From: Polychytrium aggregatum
Lineage: Eukaryota; Chytridiomycota; Chytridiomycetes; Polychytriales
Assembly (NCBI RefSeq): GCF_025602895.1
Contig: NW_026516210.1
Coordinates: forward strand, 1,032,119 to 1,096,118
DNA length: 64,000 nucleotides
Direction: 5' to 3'
Part shown: one piece after another, positions 23,750 to 33,060 of the stretch
Layout: the number at the start of each line of letters is the position of its first letter
Numbering within the stretch: position 1 is the stretch's first letter
Program-made: the position numbers and the translations under genes
Notes under the pieces: model-generated
Databases searched by the model: none
Told to the model about the DNA's origin: nothing
The model's input: only the letters and a program-made list of their open reading frames with translations

Positions 23750-24666
23750 GGTTGCAAGAATGCTGGCAGAAACCGATGCACATCGGCAGTCGTTAGCGGG
23801 AGGCAAGGGATGGGCGAGCGGGCTTGGGCAAGCACAGATGGGAGACGCAGGGCCCAATGCACATGGATGCATTGGCGGTGGAGCCCATCGTGCCGATGGA
23901 ACCTGTGCGTGCCTATGAAATCCATCCCTGTCGACGGAAACGGGCCCCGTCGATGCACGCAATGCCTACCGATGCAGTTGGTGCAAGCCGAGATGAGAGC
24001 GACGGAAGGATGCCGACAAGCCAAAACGGCCGATCGACGAAACAAAATCAGGGCAGCGGGGGGGGGGTGCACGTGGCCACGGCGCCTGCTGTTGTGTTTG
24101 CTTGCAGTGGCTGCTGTGCTTGAGGTGGTCGATGTACTTGCGGTTGGGTGAAATCAATACATTGATATGCTTGCCGGTCTTGGATGGGGCTGTCGCATCG
24201 ATTGTTGTTTATCGATGTCGTTTGCTATCAATGCTGTCGGCCCATGTTGCTGGCTGTTTTCTCCTCACTGTCGATTCAGCTGGTGGGTGTTGTGGGCGAG
24301 CCTGATTGTTTCTGTGGCTGGCGCGCGGTCACACCACGCCTCCAAATCCGGCCAACGCGTTGCGACAGCCACTGCTTTGTGTTGATGCGGCGTGTCACCA
24401 ACAGTCGACTGCGCGTGTTCTGCTGAGCGCCGCTGATTGGACGGCGGCAGGCCAATCACGCTGCACTTTTTCAGCCACAGCCACGCCAGCCACCCATGTC
24501 CACATCATTCCAACAGCCAAGTCGATGCAACAAAAGCCCCAGGGTGGGAAGATTCTGAGGGTCGTCACAAAAGGAGACCAAATCGGTCTCGGGCCGGCCA
24601 GAGAGCCATTGGCCCACTGATTGAGTTTAGCTGAGTTGCATGCTATATTGCTGGACCGCAGCCGGG
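23750..24666. other. Intergenic region upstream of the fusion glycosyltransferase
   Basis: About 0.9 kb holding the promoter of the glycosyltransferase and the 3' end of the MCUR1-like gene. There are short near-repeats around GATGCA (about 23850-23980) and a G run at about 24059. Open frames in this stretch are antisense extensions without family resemblance. Confidence 0.45.
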
Positions 24667-26040
24667 TCACTCTCGTTTGTGTTGGTGGGAGTACTCGACC
24701 CAAAATACGTTGATTTTCCATCCTGTCGTGATCCACCGGTTGGGGTTTCAGAATCGATTACTATCCCATGTCCTCGGCCAGTCTGAAGCCAAATCGAATG
24801 GCCATGTGCGGGTGTCCATGACAACTTACCGAGAAACAAGACGAGGCAGACGCCGACAAACTCTGCGCATCCAGTTGGCCGATGAATGGGTCGTCAGCGA
24901 GGGTAACTTCGCCTCGAGTACATCATCGCCATCGCCGTCGCCATCGTCATTGCCACCATCCGGCGCGACGTTGGCATCAGATCCGTCGCAGAGCAGCCAT
25001 TCGCATCAGGTCCCCGATCCTCGCAGCCGCATCACTTACGAGACAGCCCCGATTTCATGTCCCGCTTTATCTTGTCGAGTCGCTCCTTCAGCGCATCCAC
25101 TTCGAGGTCGATTCGCTTCTCGGCGCCCTCGACCATCTGGGTCAGCTGCTGTGCCTCGTCCTTGATTCTTCCCTTGTCCAAATTGACATCCAGCATGATT
25201 CCTGCGTGCACCCGGGAGCTGCCGTCCTGAATCGACTCCTTCATCTTGTTCACCTCCGCCAGGACTTTTTCGATCTCGGACCGCAGCTTGGCAAAGTCTC
25301 GCTGCGAGAGCGACTGAATCTCGGACCGCAGCAGCGAGAACTCTTGGTTGATCTCATCGCTTGTGTGTCGCTGCTCGTCCTTGGTCGTCATACTCTTGCT
25401 AATGTTTTGCATGCTGCCGTCGCCGAGCATAGATGGAGTCGGGTGGGTCGGGTCGAAGCCGCGGAGGCGAGCCGCAAGGCCGTCACAAACGTCGGCACAC
25501 AATGCATTGAACAAAAACCGCAGAAAGAAACCAGTCAGCGTGCGGAGATACATCACAGGTAGTCTAGCAGAATCCCGTCACGGTTGGGACAAGCGGTATC
25601 CGTAACCGATGAATCAGCAGGGCGAGGGCTTTCACGATGCCGAATGGATGATGAACTGGGTTCGTTGACCACTGACACGATGTCGACAGATCGCAGCAAC
25701 ATGGGCTGGAGCAACATGGGCTGGAGCAGCCGACCCACCTTTCGTCCACCCCCTCGATGATCAGCGTCAGCAGTGCCTCGGCTTGTGCCGTGGTGAAGCC
25801 CTCTCGCTCCAGGACATTTGTGTATTTGCTCAGATCTCGAAGCTGCGGTGAGGAGTCGTCGGCATCGGCGGTGGGGATGCTGCTGTTGCTGCTGTTGCTG
25901 GGGATTGTTCGGTTGCTGCCTGTGCTGTGGATGGTGTATGAACGGACGCTGACTGAGGGTCGCGAAGCCAGCGCCGGCCTCCAGCTGCATCGAGAGACGG
26001 CATGTGAGATTCTTGGGGCATGAGCGAGACGGAGCCACAT
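24667..26040 (-). CDS. MCUR1/CCDC90/FMP32-family mitochondrial inner-membrane coiled-coil protein
   Basis: Four exons on the - strand: 26040-25739, 25413-25040, 24862-24830, 24722-24667; 765 nt, 254 aa, phases close. Seen: an Arg-rich, Ser-rich N-terminus without acidic residues ending near RSYT, as expected for a cleaved mitochondrial presequence; the family entry motif EGFTTAQAEALL; a long coiled coil (about residues 105-220) with LDVNLDKGRIKDE, which is the family signature; and a C-terminal transmembrane helix whose core FVGVCLVLFL is encoded by a 33-nt exon. The start at 26040 is chosen because it begins the presequence; longer upstream frames run into a tandem repeat. Relatives act as inner-membrane scaffolds linked to the calcium uniporter or to respiratory-chain and proline metabolism. 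Which role applies here is not visible. Confidence 0.87.
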
Positions 26041-26580
26041 TTGATCTGACTGGCCAGTTGGCGAGACGATGGTGCGGGATGCTGGTGTACGATGTGCAGG
26101 AGCGACGAACACCGATCGAGGCAGCAGACCATTCCGACTCGCCGGCTGGCATCGGCACGTGCTGATGTGGGCCAGCACCAACAGAACGAAGCACCAACAG
26201 AACGAAGCACCAACAGAACGAAGCACCGACAGAACGAAGCACCAACAGGACGAAACATCGGTCCTTGCTCGGTTCTGCAGTTGGCTAGCACTTCCTCGAG
26301 TTGTTACATTTGATCACTCCGTCCCCCGGTTACCGATGTAACCATCAGTTTCCACATGTTCAGCTCGACCGGGGCTGCAACTCCGTTTCAATTTCCGTCG
26401 CCTCTTACTGTCTGAAGCATCCATCGGACACCCGCACACCGGGGCCGCTGACCACAACCACACGGCCCATGCTGGTCTGATTGGACTGCTGCCTCTATTG
26501 TTCCTCGCCCTGAACATTCCATTCTCGGGAGGTCAAGGTGGCTTTGAAGGCTTGGATACATCTGTGGTGCAGCGTCGGGG
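26041..26580. other. Divergent intergenic region between MCUR1-like and GT-B genes
   Basis: Contains the 16-bp tandem repeat described separately and presumably promoters for both flanking genes. A small first exon of the downstream GT-B gene may also lie here, since its start could not be settled. Confidence 0.4.
26175..26254. repeat. 16-bp minisatellite, five copies
   Basis: Five uninterrupted copies of GCACCAACAGAACGAA with two substitutions, about 135 bp upstream of the MCUR1-like start codon. Units are directly adjacent with no spacers. Confidence 0.9.
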
Positions 26581-28525
26581 ATGGAAAGCGAGCACAATCG
26601 AGGGACAGGGGCGATGTGCGCTCTGATGCGGCGACAAGGGGCCTTGGTCATAGTCGCCCTCTGGAGATACTTGGAGGGCCTCCAAATTCGCATCCCAGCC
26701 GCCCCGGCTGTTCCCAGGTTTGTCTTCATCGCCAATCCATCTTGGCAATGTGGTATGGATCCAAAACGCAGAAAGGCGTCAAGCATTGTTTTCGGTGCGC
26801 ACGATGGCCTGGGTGTTTTCGTCGTCCCGGAGTGCACGGCAAGCGCATTCTCATTCCGAACAGCAAGTGTCCTCGTGGGACTTACGTTCTCTGCCGTGCT
26901 TTTCCCCGCAACCACTGGCTTGCCAAGCGCAATTTCAAAGTTTGCGATCTGCTTCTATGTCTCTGGCCATGGTAAGCCGTTTGGCAGAGAGTTGGAGTTT
27001 ACGATTGCGCGAGTGGCTTCAAGCGACGATATCGACACTGGTGGTGCTGGTGACGATTGCGATTGTTCCGGAGGGCACACTGCCAGAGCAACACTGATCG
27101 ATATGCTGTCTATATTCTTCGCTCCAGGATTCGGCCACTCAACGTGAGTGTATATCGCTTGCTCGTGCCCGCCCCGTCTGTCGGACTCCTCCTCAAACCC
27201 ACTCCAAGTGTGCGATTGCTGGAATCAACGACGGCGAGGCTGCATTGACCGATTCAATCGTCCGACTCCGGCCGCCCCCAGACGAGCGTTTGCCATCATC
27301 CATGCACTCCTCGCACACGCCCCGACCTGCATCGTGCATGTGGCCACACCCGCTCCTCTCTTCATCTTCCAGGAGCTGATCCGCCAGTTCCCGGCCCGTT
27401 TCATCCATCGCCAAGCCTCCGAGTTTGACTTGTCGATTGCCCAACGAGACCCCATCACCGTTGATGAAGATGCGACCCTCGCCAGCCTGGCGAGCTTTTT
27501 AGAACCGACCCGCTTGGAGCAAGCGATCCGGAACGAAGTTGCATGGCTGCAGGCCATCGGCCCGAGTGCCGTCTGCCTCGATGCGCCGTTTGTTCCGCTG
27601 GCGGCAGCAAAGGCAAGTAGTGTCGAGCCGTGAGGCTTGTGGGCCAAGCAAACCCTTGGTCGCAGAGGATGCCGTTGGCTTCCGCTTGGCGCTCTCATCC
27701 CAATCATCCGCCTGACCACTCCGGGACCGATGGAATCCGACGCAGACTCTCGGGATCCCCACGCTCGTCGTCTCCAACTTCACGTTCGATGCCATCTTCC
27801 TTGCGATTGCTCGGAACGAGCCCGAGCGACAGCTGGCGGCACAATGCCAGCGCATGTACGAGCAGATGGACCACTTTCTTCGGCTTCCGGGCTTTATCGA
27901 TGCCCCTGCCCTCTCGTCGCCGCTGACTGCCCACAAGCCAAAATTGATCGACCTGCCTTTGGTCGTGCGCATGTCCCGGACGCCCCGAGAGGCTATCCGC
28001 GGGCAACTTGGCATCTCCAATGACGCAAAGGTCCTGTTGGTCACCTTTGGCGGCTTCGAGTTTGGCCACGGCTCAACCAAGGACGGCCAGCTGCCCAAAG
28101 GCTGGGTCGGCATCGTCACAGCATCGGGGTCGCCTGGAAGCCATGCAGACCTTGCGGCCAGATCGCTCGTTTCGATCGACCCCAAGAGCTTCTGGGCCCC
28201 CGATCTCATCAATGCTGCCGACGTGGTCCTGGGCAAGTGCGGGTATGGAACCTGCTCCGAGGTGGTGGCTCACCACAGGCCCTTCGTATACGTCCATCGA
28301 ACGGGCTTTGCCGAGGAAGAGGGTCTCATCCACAGGCTCATGAAGAAGCACGGATGGGCCGTCGAGATGCCGCAAGAGGACTTTTTCCAGGGACGATGGG
28401 AGACGTATGTGCGCCAGGCCGACGAAATGCGCAATGAGCAGCCTCCGTTGGCCATTGACCACAGCGGCCACCGAACTGCAGCCAAGATCATTGAGCATAT
28501 CGGCTCTGGTTGGCGCAAGAACTGA
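26581..28525 (+). CDS. MurG/GT-B glycosyltransferase-like protein resembling the L-arabinokinase N-terminal domain
   Basis: Exons: ?-26971, 27128-27143, 27282-27612, 27746-28525. The last three are well supported by phase. The start at 26581 is provisional; a shorter start or another upstream exon is possible. Seen: KFAICFYVSGHG at the end of exon 1, GFGHST in a 16-nt microexon and TRA at the start of exon 3, together the nucleotide-sugar-binding GHGFGHxTR signature; then VVSNFTFDAIF, a Rossmann strand VLLVTFGGFEFG, and the C-terminal donor-site segment ADVVLGKCGYGTCSEVV with HRTGFAEEEGLI. These features are those of the glycosyltransferase-like N-terminal half of plant and bacterial arabinokinases. 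The GHMP kinase half is absent, so arabinose phosphorylation is not expected. The intron after exon 3 has a GC donor (GCAAGT). Acceptor and sugar are unknown. Confidence 0.78.
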
Positions 28526-29172
28526 GGGGGCTCTGGAGCCGGGGCCCCCAAACGACAGATCCACCGACAAAATCGTGTCCCATGCAAATCGATTGGATAT
28601 GAGCTCCGCCCAATATACCGGTTGGCCACTGCGCCTGTCATTTTCTGGAGATCCAGGTGTATTTTGTCGTGGAAGTCTGCCCATCATTGGAGCCGTGAAG
28701 GGCACATAAGCAAGCTTGTTTGATCTCTCTCGCACGGCGGAATCACGCATCAGGTTGCTGTGGGAAGATGTCTGACTCTGGCTGCAGGCCGCCCAGGAGC
28801 ATCGACTCTCTCTCCATGAGGACATGCTGTGTGTCTCCTCGCCATTTGGATCCCGAATATCGCCGTCAGCTGGGACCTCCAAGACCCAGATCACACATAG
28901 GTCCGACCCAAGACCCACATGGAGACAGGGAAACTCGTTCAGCCCGACGATCTTGACGTCAAGGAAAGCGCTTTGTATGGAGCTGCTGAAAGGACTGAGT
29001 GCGTATTGTATATATCGAGGCAAAGCTCCCCCCTTCATGGACTTGTGGCATAAGATGCTCGACGTCCTTTGGTATGTTGGGCCATGGGCCATGCAAAACA
29101 AATACGACAACGCAAGGATCAAAATCACTGCACAGTGCTGTCCAGATCACCGTGATTTTTCAGCATTCGTGG
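28526..29172. other. Intergenic region between convergent GT-B and kinase genes
   Basis: About 650 bp between two 3' ends. I see no gene, repeat or RNA in it. Confidence 0.5.
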
Positions 29173-31875
29173 CTACTGAATTGAAGTCTCGGCCCAGCGA
29201 ATGGCCTCAGGATGGCCTTGCTCGACAGCCTTGAGCATCCACACTGCCGCCTGGTCGATATCTTGGCTGACGCCAATTCCATCGGCCAAGCACTGGCCAA
29301 ACTTGAACTGACCCCAGGCATTGCCAAGCTCCGCTGCCTGATAGTACAGGTACGCCGCCACATCGTGATCCTTGGCGACGCCGAGTCCGCTGTAGTAGCA
29401 GCGGGCCAGCTCGATGAACGCAAATTCGTAGTTTTCCTCCTCGATGAGACTGGTGAGCAAGCCAACAGCGGCCTCCAGGTTTGGAAAGGACCTGATTCCG
29501 TGCAAGTAACTCTGCGCGAGCATAAACTTGCAAAACCGGTTCGAGAAGCTGCCGAGGTAGCACCATTGGAAGAACTGGTTGTGGACGGGGGTGGCGCCTC
29601 GGACATCGTTGTGGGTGTACCAGTATCGGTAGCCCCTTTCCCAGCTCTGCTCGGTGCCCTGGCCAGCGATATAGCACCATTTGAGCAGCATTCCCGTGAC
29701 GGACTTGATGTTGGCGTCCTTGGACTTGGTGTTGGCCGCCAGCCAATGCTGGAATGCTTTGGTGCTGTCTCTGGGCACGCCTGCGCCGATCAAGCACATC
29801 CAGCCCAGATGGAAGCGGGAGTGGTGGTCGTTGCAGCCACCCAGACGCTGGTGGATCTGGGCGACAACTTTCCAGTACTGGTGGTTGACTGCGAGATCTT
29901 GGTCCAGAACATGGTTGGCGATCTGGAGCAAGGCGACGGGATCTTCTTGCTTTGCTTTGGCGAGCAGATCTGCATCGATGCCTCCGAGCGAGTCCAGATA
30001 GCTACCTGACGCTCGAGTCGTTGCAGGGGGAGAAACGATCGTGGGCCGAGGAGGACGAGCAACTTGCCGGGAAGGTTGAGCAGACTGGTCAGACTGGTCC
30101 GACCCTGGAGAGCAGGTTGGTCTGGATCTGGCCGAGGCAGTGGCTTGGGGCTGGAGAGGTACTTCTGAGACGGGTTGAGACACCGATACAGCCGACCCGG
30201 GTTGGGGTGCTGGGTGTGGACTTGATTGTTGTGGTGGTGCCTCTGGGCTTGGCTGCTGGCATGCTGATCCCGCGGGGGACTGCTGCATCGGCCGAGGGTT
30301 CGGCTCGTGTTCACGGTGAGACACTGGGTGCTCTGACTGGAGATCATGGAGACCGCTGACAATGTCGGGGAAGACTGGTCGATGCAGCTGGTTCTGGCTC
30401 CAGCACTGCTCTATGAGACCCCAGATCTCCCCTGAAGTCGAGTCGAGCTTTGCTGGCCTGCGGCCCAATGTGAGCAGGGACAGAATCTGGTCGAGGAGCA
30501 ACGCCGTGTTGTTCCCGGTGACCCAGGCCGGGCCGCCCTTCATCACCTCGTAGAGGGTGATGCCGAACGCATAGACATCGGTCTTCTTTGTGGACGCAGA
30601 AGGTATGTCAACGCCGATTCCGTGCATTTCGGGAGCCATATACCCTTGGGTGCCCCCGGTGGCAGCCTGGCCCGACCGCACCCTGCGCAGAGAGCTAGAG
30701 GTGCGCTTGGTGTAGGCCATTCCAAAGTCCGAAATCACGGCTCGGAGGTTCGAGTCCAGGAGAATATTGAGCGGCTTGAGGTCTCCGTGGATGATCTGCT
30801 TGCCATGGAGGTACGACATTCCGGAAGCCACGCCGTACATGAGATGGATCCTTTCCTCGACAGGAACCGGCCGTGTCGGATTCATGACATGGTCGCGCAG
30901 GGTGCCTTGCCTCATCAGCGGCGAGATCATGAAGGGCTTCATGACGGTATCGCATGCGCCGAGCAGAATCAGGATGTTTGGGTGGTTCAGCTTGTGCCAT
31001 ATCTTGATTTCCCGTCGAAACTCGGCAATGCTGTTTTCGTCGTAGGCGCCATAGAGCTGCTTGATGGCAACTTCCGAGCCGTAGTATAGGGCCGTATAGA
31101 CGCTGCCAAAGCCGCCGCTGGCGATGGGGTCTCGGGACCATCGGACAATCTGTCGACTCGAGACTCGCCATTCCTCGTGCTGCATCGACCGAGCGGCTAT
31201 GGAGTGTTCCTTGAGCAGACTCAGAAGGGGCCCGACCACCTCCTCGGTGGCATTGTCGACGGCACAGTCCTCGTTGGCGAGATTGCACAGGGCGTCCGTT
31301 GCCTTGCGAATCTGCCAGTCCTGGGCACTATGGATCTGGATGTCGACCTCGTCAAAGACGCTGATGGATTTGTTGCCAACGAGGTCTCTGATTTCGCTAA
31401 TGCGGGCCCGTTCCGACGCCTCGTCTTCGTGGAGAGCCTGTGAGAGCTGCTCAGGAGTCGCCAGCTTGGCGTCGCTGATCTCGAGGGCCAGGGCCGTGGT
31501 TTGCCAGAGCGTATCCAATTCCTGGAAGAGCTTCTCGAGTCGTACCCGCACGCTCTTTGCCTTGAATATCCGCTCGACAGCCAGACAGCCGTCGATTTCG
31601 ATTGTGGAGAGCTGCTGGACTTGGTTGTGGATCCAGGCCAGACGAGTGACTTTCTGGGGAAAGGTGCTGTCGCTCCCCTGGTACTGGATGAGGCCCTTGA
31701 GAATGCCGAGGGACAGGTTGGCCAGCAGCTTCCATGTGTGCTTGTTCTCGTGGACAGTTTGGACGCCCGAGAAGAGAGTGTTGGCTGTGCGCACAAGTTC
31801 GTGGACGGGGCCCTGGAAAACAAGCTTGGTGAGCGCAGCGATCTCTCGGACAGTCGCATTCAGATTGTCGGTCAT
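29173..31875 (-). CDS. TKL-type protein kinase with helical N-terminal domain and C-terminal Sel1 repeats
   Basis: Single-exon gene, 900 aa from the ATG at 31875 (the frame is open 88 codons further, but that part is low-complexity and the shorter start precedes a clean helical domain). Residues about 1-240 are helical and resemble, in pattern only, the four-helix bundle plus brace of MLKL-type proteins. Kinase domain about 245-520: glycine loop ASGGFGSV, VAIK with Lys near 272, catalytic loop HGDLKPLN near 363 (the usual HRD Arg is Gly, so non-RD), DFG near 383, GYMAPE. A Pro/Gln/Ser-rich linker follows (about 545-650), then several Sel1-like repeats to the end (HLGWMCLIGAGV, LARCYYSGLGV, KFGQCLADGIGV). 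Sel1 repeats normally hold protein complexes together. It neighbours the GTPase cluster, but a functional link is inference. Active-site residues other than the HRD Arg look intact. Confidence 0.9.
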   Translation of the reverse strand: MTDNLNATVREIAALTKLVFQGPVHELVRTANTLFSGVQTVHENKHTWKLLANLSLGILKGLIQYQGSDSTFPQKVTRLAWIHNQVQQLSTIEIDGCLAVERIFKAKSVRVRLEKLFQELDTLWQTTALALEISDAKLATPEQLSQALHEDEASERARISEIRDLVGNKSISVFDEVDIQIHSAQDWQIRKATDALCNLANEDCAVDNATEEVVGPLLSLLKEHSIAARSMQHEEWRVSSRQIVRWSRDPIASGGFGSVYTALYYGSEVAIKQLYGAYDENSIAEFRREIKIWHKLNHPNILILLGACDTVMKPFMISPLMRQGTLRDHVMNPTRPVPVEERIHLMYGVASGMSYLHGKQIIHGDLKPLNILLDSNLRAVISDFGMAYTKRTSSSLRRVRSGQAATGGTQGYMAPEMHGIGVDIPSASTKKTDVYAFGITLYEVMKGGPAWVTGNNTALLLDQILSLLTLGRRPAKLDSTSGEIWGLIEQCWSQNQLHRPVFPDIVSGLHDLQSEHPVSHREHEPNPRPMQQSPAGSACQQPSPEAPPQQSSPHPAPQPGSAVSVSQPVSEVPLQPQATASARSRPTCSPGSDQSDQSAQPSRQVARPPRPTIVSPPATTRASGSYLDSLGGIDADLLAKAKQEDPVALLQIANHVLDQDLAVNHQYWKVVAQIHQRLGGCNDHHSRFHLGWMCLIGAGVPRDSTKAFQHWLAANTKSKDANIKSVTGMLLKWCYIAGQGTEQSWERGYRYWYTHNDVRGATPVHNQFFQWCYLGSFSNRFCKFMLAQSYLHGIRSFPNLEAAVGLLTSLIEEENYEFAFIELARCYYSGLGVAKDHDVAAYLYYQAAELGNAWGQFKFGQCLADGIGVSQDIDQAAVWMLKAVEQGHPEAIRWAETSIQ

Positions 31876-33060
31876 GGCAACACCGTTCAGCGCAGGCAGT
31901 TGCTGGGATGATCTGGCGAGTCTGGGGAGCCAATGCACGTCGCTGGGCGAGCGGGAGGTTGGGTCAGCGGACAAGCTCGGGAGGCATGTCGGGGGGTATC
32001 CTGGCTGGGCTGGACTCTTGGGAACTGGGCTGCTGTCGCACGGCCCGCAGCTCAGTGGAACGACATGACAAGAGGTGAAACCAAGGGGGAGAACGCTTCC
32101 ATTTTTGTGGGTCGTGCGAGTCTGGTGGAGCAATCGCATTCGCGATGACCAAGCTGGTGCTTTGTTGTCGTGTGGCGTCGGTTTCTGGCTGCTGGGTTAC
32201 GTCCATTCCTTCAAACGGGCCCCGGCTTTGGGTGCGACGGTGTGGGCCGGGTGCTGCGGCCGATGGGGGAATGGAGACGGTTCCGCCGCGACACTGGTGC
32301 AATACCCAGCGGATTGACGGAGCGATGGAGCTGCTGGGGAACCAAGGCATCTTGCCGTCTCCATGGGGCTCGCAGAGTAGTTGCGCTGTGAGTGCGGTTG
32401 ATATCCACGAGTGTGGATCATATTCTCAGCGGGGCTCAGCGGGGCTCAGCTGGGACTGTGTCTGATGGACTGTGTACTTCTCAAGCCAAGTCAGTCAATC
32501 CAGAAAGAAACGGGGCAGTCACTTCCTGGCATCAGATGTCTAACACCTGCCAAGCTTCCATACGCTCCAGTGGGCAAGTCGTGTGATTGTTTCCTGTCCT
32601 GGTTGGCAATCTCTTGGTGTGGTGCATCCACTGGCCCTTCTGGAATGCTCCGTGGTGTATCGATATCAAGATACTCGGCCTTCTCGAGTCGCTTGCGGGG
32701 AGCCATCTGAGCGAGAAACCGCCCTTGATTCAGATCCAGAAACACATCAATGAACGGCCATACCCAGCGTGCGATGTGTTGAGTGAGAACATTCACCAAC
32801 GGCCAAATTCCGAGGTGTTCCATTTTTTATTGCACTAGCACTATGAAACATCACCCTGGCCACAGTATTGGGTCCAAATAATAGATGAGGCCGACCGAGG
32901 GTGCTATACCACGGTGTGACGTACATACTGAGAAGAGGATGGAGAAAGCAGAGAGTGAGGTGGAGGAAGGCTGAGAAATGGAGGAGAGCACGCCAAGAGT
33001 TGCAAGCAGCAACGTCTGAGTTCAACTGGTCTCGCGATCGGATCGATTTTGAATCCAGGA
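31876..33060. other. Intergenic region between the TKL kinase and GTPase A
   Basis: About 1.2 kb: kinase promoter on one side, 3' region of GTPase A on the other. It contains two adjacent copies of GCGGGGCTCA near 32428-32450 and a 50-bp sequence (32492-32541) repeated near 48762. No gene recognised. Confidence 0.5.
32492..32541 (+). repeat. Dispersed repeat, copy 1 (matches 48762-48811)
   Basis: A 50-bp stretch beginning CAGTCAATCCAGAAAGAAAC that matches 43 of 50 positions, without gaps, to the stretch at 48762-48811 on the same strand. The two copies lie outside GTPase A and between GTPases D and E. Confidence 0.8.

Noticed and set aside
26175-26254. CRISPR-like array
   Set aside because: Units are directly adjacent without spacers and the genome is eukaryotic; it is a minisatellite.
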